Source: Porticoccus sp905181945 (GTDB lineage Bacteria; Pseudomonadota; Gammaproteobacteria; Pseudomonadales; Porticoccaceae). Taken from it: DNA of 64,000 bases. The stretch covers positions 1 to 64,000 of the forward strand of contig NZ_CP159825.1 of NCBI RefSeq assembly GCF_047729555.1, given 5' to 3'. The notes beneath the pieces were generated by a model. That model saw nothing but the letters and a program-made list of their open reading frames with translations. It ran no database searches and was not told the origin of the DNA. A program made the translations under genes and the position numbers. The stretch's first letter is position 1; the number at the start of each line of letters is the position of its first letter. This document shows positions 51,186-60,641 of this stretch, one piece after another.

Positions 51186-52145
51186 ATGATCTTGGATGCA
51201 AAACTGTTATCTCGCGTAGACCTTAATTTATTAGTAGCACTACAGCGACTCTTAGAGGAAGAGAGTGTGACTAAGGCTGCCGAAAGGCTGTTTATCACAC
51301 AACCGGCTATGAGCAAAACATTACAACGTTTGCGAGAAACATTTAATGATCCCTTGTTTGTCAGATGTGGGCGAGGATTGTCTCCTACCCCAAGAGCGAT
51401 CGAGCTAAAAAAACAATTGCCAGCAGTTTTAGCAGCTATAGCAACCATGATGCTAAAAGAAGAGTTTGATCCCCTAACCTTTGAGGGAGAGATATTTATT
51501 ATGGCTGCTGAATTTATTGCCGTTCAAGTGATGCCAGCCTTAACTCAAAAGCTAGTTAAGGAGGCACCGTTAATGACCATCCGGCTGGTGGGTGAAGACT
51601 CTAACACCAAGGTATCAGGCCTAGAAAAAGGTGATTTGGATTTTGCTATTGAAATTGCACGCCCATACACTGAAGACTACCACGAGACCTCGCTAGGGAG
51701 TTTTACGCCGGCTGTATGGATGAACACTGGGCACCCTTTGGCAGAGAAAAGGCAGCTTAAACTGAATGAAATGCTAAATTACCCCTTTGTTCAGTATGCC
51801 CTGCTTCGGTCACCATCTGGCGATACGGCCCAACAAACACGCTTTGACTCACAATTAAAAGAGAAAGGTCTGAAGCGAAAAAAAGCAATGGTAACCGATC
51901 AGCTGATGACCGCCTTAAATGTTTTGCGGGTAACAGATTGCTTGATGATGGGGACTATGCATGATTTAAAAAGCGATGGCGCTACTTATGGAATTGTCCG
52001 TAAGGCCTATCCAAAAGAATTAGACTTTGATAGCTCTGTACCAATAGTGTTAGTACAGCATTCTAGGAGCGTTAAGTCTGCAGCACATGACTGGATTAAA
52101 CAGAAAATTATAGAAGTGGTTTGCCCACTATTAACCGCTAAATAA
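51186..52145 (+). CDS. LysR-family transcriptional regulator
   Basis: This LysR regulator of 319 residues has its HTH near residues 9-68 (NLLVALQRLLEEESVTKAAERL, FITQPAMSKTLQRLR). The DPLFVRCGRGLSPTPRA block near 57-73 resembles the NodD/LeuO-like subgroup. The C-terminal effector domain follows (about 95-300). The target is unknown. GGAG at 51181 lies too close to ATG 51186; TTG 51192, seven bases further on, fits it better, so either may be the true start. The gene has no counterpart I can recall between osmC and coq7 in Pseudomonas, so it may be an insertion. Confidence 0.85.
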   Translation: MILDAKLLSRVDLNLLVALQRLLEEESVTKAAERLFITQPAMSKTLQRLRETFNDPLFVRCGRGLSPTPRAIELKKQLPAVLAAIATMMLKEEFDPLTFEGEIFIMAAEFIAVQVMPALTQKLVKEAPLMTIRLVGEDSNTKVSGLEKGDLDFAIEIARPYTEDYHETSLGSFTPAVWMNTGHPLAEKRQLKLNEMLNYPFVQYALLRSPSGDTAQQTRFDSQLKEKGLKRKKAMVTDQLMTALNVLRVTDCLMMGTMHDLKSDGATYGIVRKAYPKELDFDSSVPIVLVQHSRSVKSAAHDWIKQKIIEVVCPLLTAK

Positions 52146-52166
52146 CGTAAAGATAAATCTAGACTC

Positions 52167-52811
52167 TTAGATAAAATAACTAATTTTTGTCATCGCTTTA
52201 GACGCAGTAGTCATAAGTGATTTGGCTGGTGAGGGGAATGCTACCCCTCCAGCCTTTAAGGCTGACTCTGCGTGACGGGCTTCATCTTCGAGCATTCTCT
52301 CAACAATTATCCGACTCTTGATGTCATTAGAGGGTAACTTTTGTAGGTGAATACTTAGGTGTTCGCAAACCTGATGTTCTGTGGCTGCAACAAATCCTAG
52401 GCTAAGTTTGTCGCTAACAAGACCGGTGATGGCGCCAAGACCAAAAGACATAACATACCATAGGGGGTTTAGCGTGCTGGGCTGCTCCCCAAGTTGAACC
52501 ACGCGTTCTCGACACCAAGCCAGATGGTCCACCTCCTCACTGGCTGCATGCTCCATTTCATGCCGAACAGTAGTGAGTTTTGCTGTTAGGGCTTGCCCTT
52601 GATATAGGGCTTGAGCACAAACTTCTCCAGTATGGTTGACTCGCATTAATGCTGCAGATTGGCGTTTTTCTTCGCTAGTTAGTGCTTCTTCAGAAGTATT
52701 TTTTGCTGGAGAGGGTCGATTATGGACAGGGTTCTCGGATGTTATTGTTTTTAGAGCCAAGTCCACTTGAGCTAAAAAACCATCAATGGATGAAAGTCGT
52801 CTTGAGTTCAT
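52167..52811 (-). CDS. coq7: 2-octaprenyl-3-methyl-6-methoxy-1,4-benzoquinol hydroxylase
   Basis: Coq7 is a di-iron monooxygenase for a late ring hydroxylation in ubiquinone synthesis, used in place of UbiF in many gammaproteobacteria. Iron ligands are in MRVNHTGEVCAQALYQGQ near residue 55, RHEMEHAASEEVDHLAWC near 83-100 (E-x-x-H), ATEHQVCEHL near 140 and MLEDEARHAESA near 172. ATG 52811 with GGAAG five bases upstream gives 214 residues. It is divergent from the metallo-beta-lactamase gene. Confidence 0.93.
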   Translation of the reverse strand: MNSRRLSSIDGFLAQVDLALKTITSENPVHNRPSPAKNTSEEALTSEEKRQSAALMRVNHTGEVCAQALYQGQALTAKLTTVRHEMEHAASEEVDHLAWCRERVVQLGEQPSTLNPLWYVMSFGLGAITGLVSDKLSLGFVAATEHQVCEHLSIHLQKLPSNDIKSRIIVERMLEDEARHAESALKAGGVAFPSPAKSLMTTASKAMTKISYFI

Positions 52812-52884
52812 CAGTGCTTCCAAATTACTATGTAAAGATAAAGGATTATAGCAAAATTATAAACTATATAGTTGGGCGTTAAAA

Positions 52885-53853
52885 ATGAAAGTTAACAAAC
52901 ATGTAAATCTGGGCAATGGAATTTATAGCGTTGATGCTCGATATATCTGTCCAGGTAATGCGTGCTGCTATTTGATGATCGAAGGCGATCAAGTCGCCAT
53001 AATAGAAACGGGAACAGCCTATACAGCAGAGGGAATTCATGAGGCCCTGATATCACTGGGATTCGGAATTGAATCAGTTCGATATATTGTTCCAACTCAT
53101 GTGCATTTAGATCATGCGGGAGGAGCTGGTGTGTTAATGCAAAGGTACCCTAATGCACAGCTAGCTATTCACCCTAGAGGTGCGCGACATATGATCAATC
53201 CAGACAAGCTGATTGAGGGGTCAAAAGCGGTATACGGGGAAGAAAAATTTACCCAATTTTATGGAAAAATTATCCCAGTCTCTGCGGATCGAGTTTTGAT
53301 CATCGAAGATGGAGAAAAGCTTTATTTGGAAAATAGAGTTCTAGAGTTTCGCCATACTCCTGGGCATGCAGAGCATCATTTCTGTATCTGGGATCAAGCT
53401 AGCCAAGGATGGTTTTCCGGAGATACATTTGGGATTTCATATGCAGCAATGGCGAGCGATCTAGATCGATTCATTATACCTACCACGTCGCCAGTGCAGT
53501 TTGATCCAGATAAATTATTAGCTTCTATAGATCTGTTGATGAGCTATGGCCCTAAAAGGTTTTTTTTAACTCACTACAGTGTTGTTGAGGAGCCAAGAAA
53601 AAAAGCTGATTTGCTGCGCGAGCAGATTGAATGCTATCGAGAGATTGCCTATTCGCTTTGCCATGAGCCGGATAGAGAGCAGAAAATTTTACTTGCAGTG
53701 AAGAAGATGACGTTAACTAGAATCTCCTCTGCCCAACCGAGCTTAGACTTAAAGGCAGTAGAAAAGTTATTAGAACTAGATTTTATCCTAAATGCTCAAG
53801 GTATAAACATATGGGCATCTAAACAAGAGCAGAAAAAGAAGTCAGACGTGTGA
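52885..53853 (+). CDS. Metallo-beta-lactamase-fold hydrolase
   Basis: The 322-residue protein has the MBL zinc motif THVHLDHAGG near residue 71, a second His in HTPGHAEHHF near 152, the bridging Asp in WFSGDTFG near 170, and a further His in FFLTHYSV near 228. These are the metal ligands of glyoxalase II-like enzymes. A helical C-terminus of about 80 residues follows the fold. The substrate is not known. It stands alone between coq7 (divergent) and purD (convergent, 12 bp away). Confidence 0.82.
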   Translation: MKVNKHVNLGNGIYSVDARYICPGNACCYLMIEGDQVAIIETGTAYTAEGIHEALISLGFGIESVRYIVPTHVHLDHAGGAGVLMQRYPNAQLAIHPRGARHMINPDKLIEGSKAVYGEEKFTQFYGKIIPVSADRVLIIEDGEKLYLENRVLEFRHTPGHAEHHFCIWDQASQGWFSGDTFGISYAAMASDLDRFIIPTTSPVQFDPDKLLASIDLLMSYGPKRFFLTHYSVVEEPRKKADLLREQIECYREIAYSLCHEPDREQKILLAVKKMTLTRISSAQPSLDLKAVEKLLELDFILNAQGINIWASKQEQKKKSDV

Positions 53854-53865
53854 ACAAAATAGACA

Positions 53866-55158
53866 CTATAAAGTTAATTTCTCTCTGCCTACTGCCCGAT
53901 ATCCAATATCATCACGAAAGAAAACATTATTCCAAGAAATCTGATTAGTGAGCTGATAGGCTTTTTTTTGTGCCTCGCTGACGTTATCTCCTAAACCAAC
54001 TACACAAAGCACTCTGCCGCCATTGGTTACTGTCTTGCCGTCAATACACTTTGTTCCCGCATGAAACACTTTTTCCGCGCCTGATGATTTTTCTGGCAAT
54101 CCATATATTATATCGCCTGTATCATATTCATAAGGATAGCCTCCTGCGGCAAGCACAACGCCCAGCGCTGACCTGGGATCCCATTCAAGGCTATGCTGAT
54201 CTAGTTTTTTGTTTAGCGCCGCAACACATAGGAAAACTAGGTCTGATTTAAGGCGCATCATGATGGGTTGTGTTTCTGGGTCGCCAAAGCGACAGTTGTA
54301 CTCTATTACTTTGGGCGTGCCATCTGACATGATCATTAGGCCGGCATAAAGAAAACCTGTGTAAGGATTACCCTCTGCCGCCATACCCAAAACGGTTGGC
54401 CTGATTACCTCCTTCATAATACGATTATGGATTTTAGTTGTTATAACAGGTGCTGGAGAATAGGCGCCCATGCCTCCAGTATTTGGACCCTTGTCATTAT
54501 TATCTCGAGCCTTGTGGTCTTGTGAGGTTGCCATTGGCAGTATATTTTTTCCGTCAACAATAACAATAAAACTTGCTTCTTCTCCTGCTAAGAACTCTTC
54601 TATGACAATTCGGTGGCCCGCTTCACCAAAAACATTGCCAGCCAGCATGTCATTGACAGCTCGCTGTGCTTCATCAAGTGTCATTGCAACCACTACACCC
54701 TTTCCTGCAGCTAATCCGTCAGCCTTCACTACGATAGGCATATTTTTTGTATGAAGATAAGCAATAGCCGGCTCTATTTCAGTGAATTTCTGATATTCGG
54801 CAGTAGGAATACCGTGCCTGACAAGAAAATCCTTAGCAAAAGCTTTTGAGCCTTCTAGCTGCGCAGCCCTCTTGTTTGGACCAAAAACGGGTAGATTTCG
54901 GTCTGAAAAAAAATCTACAATACCATCTACTAAAGGTTGCTCTGGGCCTACGATAGTTAAATTCACCTCATTGCTTTCGGCAAAAAAAGCTAACTCTTCG
55001 AAGTTGCTTGGATCTATAGCTAAATTGGCTACTTTTGGTTCTAGCTGAGTACCGGCATTCCCTGGCGCCACAAAAACTTTTTTAACGGCATGATTTTGTG
55101 CGACTTTCCATGCCAAGGCATGCTCTCGTCCCCCAGAGCCAATTATTAAAATATTCAT
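53866..55158 (-). CDS. purD: Phosphoribosylamine-glycine ligase
   Basis: PurD is an ATP-grasp enzyme that makes glycinamide ribonucleotide in purine synthesis. MNILIIGSGGREHALAWK at the start, IVGPEQPLVDGI near 75, VKADGLAAGKGVVVA near 143, DHKARDNNDKGPNTGGMGAYSPAP near 212-235 (in segments) and EYNCRFGDPETQP near 283 are conserved. I choose ATG 55158 (430 residues). purH lies 33 bp upstream of this start on the same strand. Confidence 0.95.
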   Translation of the reverse strand: MNILIIGSGGREHALAWKVAQNHAVKKVFVAPGNAGTQLEPKVANLAIDPSNFEELAFFAESNEVNLTIVGPEQPLVDGIVDFFSDRNLPVFGPNKRAAQLEGSKAFAKDFLVRHGIPTAEYQKFTEIEPAIAYLHTKNMPIVVKADGLAAGKGVVVAMTLDEAQRAVNDMLAGNVFGEAGHRIVIEEFLAGEEASFIVIVDGKNILPMATSQDHKARDNNDKGPNTGGMGAYSPAPVITTKIHNRIMKEVIRPTVLGMAAEGNPYTGFLYAGLMIMSDGTPKVIEYNCRFGDPETQPIMMRLKSDLVFLCVAALNKKLDQHSLEWDPRSALGVVLAAGGYPYEYDTGDIIYGLPEKSSGAEKVFHAGTKCIDGKTVTNGGRVLCVVGLGDNVSEAQKKAYQLTNQISWNNVFFRDDIGYRAVGREKLTL

Positions 55159-55191
55159 GGATTTTTCTCTTTGCAAAGGAAGGATCTATTC

Positions 55192-56766
55192 TTAGTGGCG
55201 GAAATGTCTGATCCCGGTAAAGACCATTGCCATGCCGTACTCATTTGCAGCAGCGATAACCTCTTCATCTCTAATTGAGCCACCTGGTTGAATCACACAG
55301 CTAATACCTTCGCTGCCAGCATTATCGAGACCATCTCTAAAAGGAAAAAATGCATCAGACGCCATAACCGAGTCTTTGATTTTAAGACCTGCATGCTCTG
55401 CTTTTATACCAGCAATTCGCGCCGAATTTATACGGCTCATTTGGCCAGCACCAACGCCAATAGTCCGATTATTTTTTGTATAAACTATAGCATTAGACTT
55501 GACCATTTTTGCGACTTTCCAGGCAAAAATCATTTCATCAAGTTCTTTTTCAGTAGGCTTTCGCTGGGTAACCACCCTCAAATCTTCTCGAGTGATCATC
55601 TCGTTGTCTCTGTCTTGAATGAGCAGGCCTCCATTGACGCGTTTAAAGTCAAAACCTTGAGGTCTTTCTTGTTTCCATTCTCCACATTCTAAAAGGCGAA
55701 CATTCTGTTTGCTGCTGATGACGCGTTTAGCTTTTTCAGAAATACTTGGCGCTATGATGACTTCTACAAACTGACGATCGCATATAGTCATAGTAGTTTT
55801 TTCATCGAGCTCTCGATTAAAGGCAATAATTCCACCAAAAGCTGACTCTGGATCGGTGCTAAAAGCTAGATCATAGGCTGCACTGATATTTTTCGCGACT
55901 GCAACACCGCAAGGATTGGCGTGTTTTACGATGACACAGGCAGGCTGATCGAACTGTTTGACACACTCTAGTGCAGTATCTGTATCAGCGATATTGTTAT
56001 AAGAAAGCTCTTTGCCTTGTAGTTGTTTTGCAGTTGCAATATTGGCTTCAGTTACATTCTTCTCTACATAAAATGCTGCATTTTGATGTGGATTTTCTCC
56101 GTAGCGCATTTCTTGGGCTTTCATGTATTGCATATTGAAGGTGTTAGGGAAGCCAAGTTTTTCGTTATTAGTGTTACGAGCACCAAAATGGTTAGCAATC
56201 ATGCCATCATAGGCGGCTGTATGTTCAAATGCTTTTACCATTAGGTCATAACGAGTCTTGTAGCATGTGTAGCCATTTTTGCTGTTCATCTCATTTAGCA
56301 CTAAATCATAGTCTTGGGCGTTAACAATTATTGCCACATCTTTATGATTTTTTGCTGCAGACCTGACCATAGCTGGACCGCCGATATCTATATTTTCAAT
56401 TGCGGCAGGCAAGCTACAGTCTGGATCGGCAACAGTAGCAGCAAAGGGATAGAGGTTGACCACTACCATATCAATCCCTAGGATTCCATGTGCGCTCATG
56501 ACAGTTTCATCAGTACCGCGACGACCCAGTATGCCGCCATGAATTTTTGGATGAAGTGTTTTTACCCGACCATCCATCATTTCTGGAAATTCGGTGTAGT
56601 CTGAAACCTCTCGAACGTTAATGCCATTCTCTTTAAGCAAGCGATAGGTTCCGCCAGTAGATAGAATTTCAATTTCCAGCATGCTTAGTGATTCGGCAAA
56701 TTTAACTATTCCAGTTTTATCAGATACGCTTATAAGAACACGTGAAACTTTACGTAGGTCGCTCAT
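55192..56766 (-). CDS. purH: Bifunctional AICAR transformylase/IMP cyclohydrolase
   Basis: PurH performs the last two steps of IMP synthesis. The N-terminal cyclohydrolase part shows SVSDKTGIV near residue 13, ILSTGGTYRLL near 34, and EMMDGRVKTLHPKIHGGIL near 61-79. The transformylase part contains RYGENPHQNAAFY near 217, VKHANPCG near 273 (catalytic Lys-His) and SDAFFPFRDG near 470. 524 residues. It is followed by purD. Confidence 0.96.
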   Translation of the reverse strand: MSDLRKVSRVLISVSDKTGIVKFAESLSMLEIEILSTGGTYRLLKENGINVREVSDYTEFPEMMDGRVKTLHPKIHGGILGRRGTDETVMSAHGILGIDMVVVNLYPFAATVADPDCSLPAAIENIDIGGPAMVRSAAKNHKDVAIIVNAQDYDLVLNEMNSKNGYTCYKTRYDLMVKAFEHTAAYDGMIANHFGARNTNNEKLGFPNTFNMQYMKAQEMRYGENPHQNAAFYVEKNVTEANIATAKQLQGKELSYNNIADTDTALECVKQFDQPACVIVKHANPCGVAVAKNISAAYDLAFSTDPESAFGGIIAFNRELDEKTTMTICDRQFVEVIIAPSISEKAKRVISSKQNVRLLECGEWKQERPQGFDFKRVNGGLLIQDRDNEMITREDLRVVTQRKPTEKELDEMIFAWKVAKMVKSNAIVYTKNNRTIGVGAGQMSRINSARIAGIKAEHAGLKIKDSVMASDAFFPFRDGLDNAGSEGISCVIQPGGSIRDEEVIAAANEYGMAMVFTGIRHFRH

Positions 56767-56810
56767 AATACTCTCATTAATAATTTTTTCTTATTGCAAA
56801 ATAGTTAGTT

Positions 56811-57119
56811 CTAGACAGGTTTTAACTGCAAGAGATTATATTGTTTAAGCTTCTTTCTTAGCGTTCCGCGGTTGAGCCCAAGCATCTCAGAAGCCTTACT
56901 TTGGTTCTGTAGGGTATATTGTAGCGTTACCTCAAGCAAAGTAGACTCGACTTCGCTAACAACTAAATGATATAGATCACGAGCAGCCTGATCACCCAGA
57001 TCATGAAAGTACTCTTCTAATGCATGCTCTACACACTCGCGCATAGATCCATGCCTATGCGCCCTTATGTGCTTAGAATTTTTTTCTAATTGTACTTTCA
57101 GTGCTTTACTAGTGCTCAT
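56811..57119 (-). CDS. fis: DNA-binding protein Fis
   Basis: Fis is a nucleoid protein that bends DNA and modulates rRNA promoters, recombination and growth-phase control. The C-terminal HTH is ASEMLGLNRGTLRKKLKQY near residues 77-95. The N-terminal part contains the family's acidic/helical region. ATG 57119 (102 residues) overlaps the dusB TGA (ATGA), the usual dusB-fis coupling; a 5-residue longer start at 57134 is less likely. Confidence 0.94.
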   Translation of the reverse strand: MSTSKALKVQLEKNSKHIRAHRHGSMRECVEHALEEYFHDLGDQAARDLYHLVVSEVESTLLEVTLQYTLQNQSKASEMLGLNRGTLRKKLKQYNLLQLKPV

Positions 57120-58105
57120 GCTGCTTCGTTCCATGTAATTTTTATTGCTTTAAAAAACTCATGCAAGCTTTGTATTTGTTGCCCAGGCTCCTCTAATCGA
57201 CAAAAATGATGCCGAAATTGCTGACAATCGGATAAGGCATTAACATACCAACCCACATGTTTTCGGGCAATCCTAACCCCCAAGTATTCCCCATAGTGGT
57301 TATGAATGGCTTTTATATGTGAACTGATTATACCTACTACTTCACTATTTGTGGGTTCTTTTGGAATTTTTCCCTGTTCAAGGTAGTGATTAATTTTTCT
57401 AAATATCCAAGGATTTCCTTGAGCAGCACGACCTATCATAACTGCAGCTGCGCCAGTATAGTCTAGTACTTTTTTGGCATCTTGTGGCGTGCATATATCG
57501 CCATTTGCGAAAACAGGTATTGATAAGGCCTCTACTACAGAGGCGATAGTATCAAATTCTGCATGGCCTAGAAAACGGCATGCACGTGTACGACCATGGA
57601 TGGCTAATGCCTGTATTCCTGAATCTTCTGCAATTAATGCAATTTTCAAAGCATTTCGGTTTTCTTCATTCCAGCCAGTGCGAATTTTTAGGGTAACAGG
57701 TACATCTACAGCGGCAACTACAGCCTTTAGTATTAACTCAACTAGGCCCTCATCTTGAAGTAAAGCTGACCCAGCCGCACGTCTGCATACTTTTTTTGCC
57801 GGGCAACCCATATTTATATCGATAATTTCTGCACCCAGCTTAACATTTTGGCGTGCCGCATCTGCCATTATTTCTGGAATGCTTCCAGCAAGCTGAATAG
57901 ATCTTGGGGAGGCTTCATGTTTATGTACCAAGCGCTGCTGGCTCTTTTTGCTGTTCCATAGACTGGTATCGGAGGTGATCATTTCTGCAGTAGCAAGCCC
58001 CGCCCCTAGCCGCCTACAAAGATTGCGAAACGGTAAGTCAGTGACTCCAGCCATGGGGGCCAACATAGTTTTACCTTCCAGGGCATGAGTGCCAATTTTT
58101 ATCAA
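57116..58105 (-). CDS. dusB: tRNA-dihydrouridine synthase B
   Basis: DusB reduces uridine to dihydrouridine in tRNA using FMN. The TIM barrel shows LAPMAGVTDLPFR near residue 16, DINMGCPAKKVCRRAAGSAL near 97 (catalytic Cys in GCPAKKVC) and HGRTR near 170. The FMN-binding VFANGDICTPQDA near 200 and AVMIGRAAQGNPW near 220 follow. 329 residues. TTG start with GAGG about nine bases upstream. Confidence 0.94.
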   Translation of the reverse strand: MIKIGTHALEGKTMLAPMAGVTDLPFRNLCRRLGAGLATAEMITSDTSLWNSKKSQQRLVHKHEASPRSIQLAGSIPEIMADAARQNVKLGAEIIDINMGCPAKKVCRRAAGSALLQDEGLVELILKAVVAAVDVPVTLKIRTGWNEENRNALKIALIAEDSGIQALAIHGRTRACRFLGHAEFDTIASVVEALSIPVFANGDICTPQDAKKVLDYTGAAAVMIGRAAQGNPWIFRKINHYLEQGKIPKEPTNSEVVGIISSHIKAIHNHYGEYLGVRIARKHVGWYVNALSDCQQFRHHFCRLEEPGQQIQSLHEFFKAIKITWNEAA

Positions 58106-58270
58106 ATGTTGCAGCCTCTTTCAGTTTTAATACTTCTTTAGGGGGGAGGGATATGATACCAGTTGGTTATTTTAGTCAAAAGTTTATTATAAAAGCATAA
58201 GGGCAGGCTAGCATTTCCAACACCCAATAGCGTTTATATAATTTTATTAAGCGAATAACTGACTTATAAG

Positions 58271-58288
58271 GTAGCTCTATGGAGCTAC
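58271..58288. repeat. Inverted repeat at the end of prmA
   Basis: GTAGCTC-TATG-GAGCTAC is a perfect 7-bp stem that covers the prmA stop codon (58285-58287). Read on the minus strand the T tract is missing, so it is only terminator-like; it could protect or process the mRNA 3' end before dusB. Confidence 0.45.
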
Positions 58289-59172
58289 AGGAGCCCACGT
58301 TTTTTCGCAGTCAATAAAGCCCAGTTTTCTTTATATACAGGCGCATCAAACTCGAACCACGCTGAAAAATTTTCTTGGACCTCTTTACTTTGGTTTTCGA
58401 TTACCCCTGACAAACAAAGAAGTCCGTCAGGACCAGTCAAAGAAGCTAAGCGTGACGCCAGAGAGATAAGAGGACCGGACAATATATTGGCAATTACAAT
58501 ATCAGCTGGATTATTTGGGGCCTTTTCTGGCAAATATACATCGATGACATTAGACATCAAGCCGTTTCTTTTTGCATTTTCAGTAGTAGCCATTAATGCT
58601 TGTGGGTCTATATCTATGCAGGTAGTATTTTTGGCCCCAAGCAACAATGACGCAATAGCAAGTATTCCTGAGCCGCAACCATAATCAATAATAGTTTTTC
58701 CTTCTAATCTTGCAGCATCCAGCCACTGCAGACATAAAAATGTAGTGGGATGTGTTCCGGTTCCAAAAGCGAGCCCAGGATCAAGCAATAGATTAATGCT
58801 CTCTGGCTCCGGCGGTTTGATCCAGCTAGGACAAACCCATAGACGATGACCGCATTTGATAGGTTGATAATTTTTAAGTGACTCTCTTTCCCAGTCTCTA
58901 TCTTCAAGCAGCTCCCATCGGTATTCTATTTTTTTTAATTTTAATTGTTGGCTTAAGATGCCACTTATTAGATTGGTGTTAGCTGAAGCATCAAAAAGTC
59001 CAGTCATGCTGACTAGGTCCCATAAAGGGTGCTGGCCAATTTCTGGCTCGAGTATTGCTTGATTGCCGTTATCTTCATATGAAACTGAAAGAGCCCCGAC
59101 ATTTGCAAGAACCTCTTCTACTTGCCCTGCCATGGATTTTTTGCTACTTATTGTCAGCTGAAGCCAAGGCAT
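58285..59172 (-). CDS. prmA: Ribosomal protein L11 methyltransferase
   Basis: PrmA methylates ribosomal protein L11. The N-terminal substrate-recognition domain begins with PWLQLTI. The SAM-binding fold has LLDPGLAFGTGTHPTT near residue 130, IDYGCGSGILAIASLLLGA near 162 and IDIDPQA near 187; DIVIANILSGPL near 224 is the catalytic-side motif. 295 residues. It lies downstream of accC and upstream of dusB. Confidence 0.95.
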   Translation of the reverse strand: MPWLQLTISSKKSMAGQVEEVLANVGALSVSYEDNGNQAILEPEIGQHPLWDLVSMTGLFDASANTNLISGILSQQLKLKKIEYRWELLEDRDWERESLKNYQPIKCGHRLWVCPSWIKPPEPESINLLLDPGLAFGTGTHPTTFLCLQWLDAARLEGKTIIDYGCGSGILAIASLLLGAKNTTCIDIDPQALMATTENAKRNGLMSNVIDVYLPEKAPNNPADIVIANILSGPLISLASRLASLTGPDGLLCLSGVIENQSKEVQENFSAWFEFDAPVYKENWALLTAKKRGLL

Positions 59173-59269
59173 GATATTTCCTATGCGTTATATGGGGTGC
59201 GAAGATACTTTAAGTTTGGAAAATTTTTGATTAGAGGGAGGGCAGATGCACTAGTGTTAATTTTAAAAA

Positions 59270-60616
59270 CTAGCCTTGAAGAGCTAGTTTTTTCTCTAAA
59301 TAATGGATATTAACACTTCCTTTGAGGAACTCTGCATCAGAAACCAGGTCTCGCTGCAGTTCGGTGTTGGTTTTTATGCCCTCAATATGAAGTTCGTCTA
59401 GCGCGCTCGCCATTCGCAAGAGCGCAGAACTTCGATCTTTGCCGAAAGTAATTATCTTACCTATGAGAGAATCATAGTGTGGGGGTACCGTGTACCCCGC
59501 ATATATATGCGAATCGACCCTCACTCCGTTCCCTCCAGGAGCATGATAAGCGGTAATTTTTCCGGGGCTAGGCATGAATGTAGAGGAATCTTCAGCGTTT
59601 ATTCGGCATTCAAAAGCATGTCCAACAATTTTGACGTCCTGCTGAGTTATACTGAGTTTTTCTCCTCCAGCAATCAAAAGTTGTTCCTTAACAATATCTA
59701 TACCAGTAACCATTTCCGTTACAGGGTGTTCTACTTGCACCCGTGTGTTCATTTCTATAAAAAAGAATTGCCCGTCTTCATACAGAAACTCAAATGTACC
59801 AGCCCCTCGATAACCAATTGTTAGACAGGCATCAACACAAGACTTTAAAACGTTATTCCGTGCAATCTCAGGAATATTTGGTGCAGGGGCCTCCTCTAAA
59901 ACTTTTTGATGGCGGCGTTGCAAGGAACAGTCTCGATCGCCTAGGTGAATAGCATTGCCTTGTCCATCGGCCAGTACTTGGACTTCTACATGGCGTGGAT
60001 TCTCTAAAAATTTCTCCATATAGACGGTGCCATCACCAAAAGCAGATTGTGCTTCTGCTTTGGTCAACTGTATAGCGCTGATTAATTCGATTTCGCTATG
60101 AACGACACGCATGCCTCTGCCGCCCCCCCCGGCAGCAGCTTTAATAATAACCGGATAGCCGACCTTAATTCCGATTTTTTTGTTACGAGCGACATCATTA
60201 GTTAGGGGTCCGTTTGAGCCTGGTACAGTAGGGACCCCCGCTTTTACCATGGCCTTTATAGCGGCAACTTTGTCACCCATTGTGCGAATAACCGAAGCAG
60301 TCGGTCCAATAAAAATAAAGCCACTTTTTTCGACCTGCTCAGCAAAATCAGCATTTTCAGCTAGAAATCCATAACCGGGGTGCACTGCCTGGGCATTTGA
60401 GATCTCCATGGCGCTAATGATCGCTGGCACATTCAGATAGCTATGTGTTGAGGAGTTTGGGCCAATACATATAGATTCATCGGCGAGCAACACATGTTTA
60501 AGATTTGCGTCAGCCTTTGAATGAACTGCAACAGTTTTTATTCCTAGCTCTTTGCATGATCTAAGAATTCGTAGCGCGATTTCACCGCGATTGGCAATAA
60601 GCACTTTTTCCAGCAT
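59270..60616 (-). CDS. accC: Biotin carboxylase, acetyl-CoA carboxylase subunit
   Basis: AccC carboxylates the biotin carried on AccB, the first step of fatty-acid synthesis. ATP-grasp motifs: KVLIANRGEIALRILR near residue 4, HPGYGFLAENADFAE near 80, IIKAAAGGGGRGMRVV near 157, GDRDCSLQRRHQKVLEEAPAP near 235-255 and FFIEMNTRVQVEHPVTEMVTG near 285-305 (in segments). 448 residues match the family. It follows accB by 25 bp. Confidence 0.96.
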   Translation of the reverse strand: MLEKVLIANRGEIALRILRSCKELGIKTVAVHSKADANLKHVLLADESICIGPNSSTHSYLNVPAIISAMEISNAQAVHPGYGFLAENADFAEQVEKSGFIFIGPTASVIRTMGDKVAAIKAMVKAGVPTVPGSNGPLTNDVARNKKIGIKVGYPVIIKAAAGGGGRGMRVVHSEIELISAIQLTKAEAQSAFGDGTVYMEKFLENPRHVEVQVLADGQGNAIHLGDRDCSLQRRHQKVLEEAPAPNIPEIARNNVLKSCVDACLTIGYRGAGTFEFLYEDGQFFFIEMNTRVQVEHPVTEMVTGIDIVKEQLLIAGGEKLSITQQDVKIVGHAFECRINAEDSSTFMPSPGKITAYHAPGGNGVRVDSHIYAGYTVPPHYDSLIGKIITFGKDRSSALLRMASALDELHIEGIKTNTELQRDLVSDAEFLKGSVNIHYLEKKLALQG

Positions 60617-60641
60617 AGCTGTTGCTCCTGTCCTTTGCGGT

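Noticed and set aside
56737..56748. AACACGTGAAAC in purH resembles half of parS
   Set aside because: Only the right half matches; the left arm has no GTTTC, and it is far from the origin genes.
58141..58150. GGGGGGAGGG here and a similar run near 61107 as a paired repeat or G-quadruplex
   Set aside because: Each has too few G-tracts for a quadruplex, and the sharing is short and low complexity.
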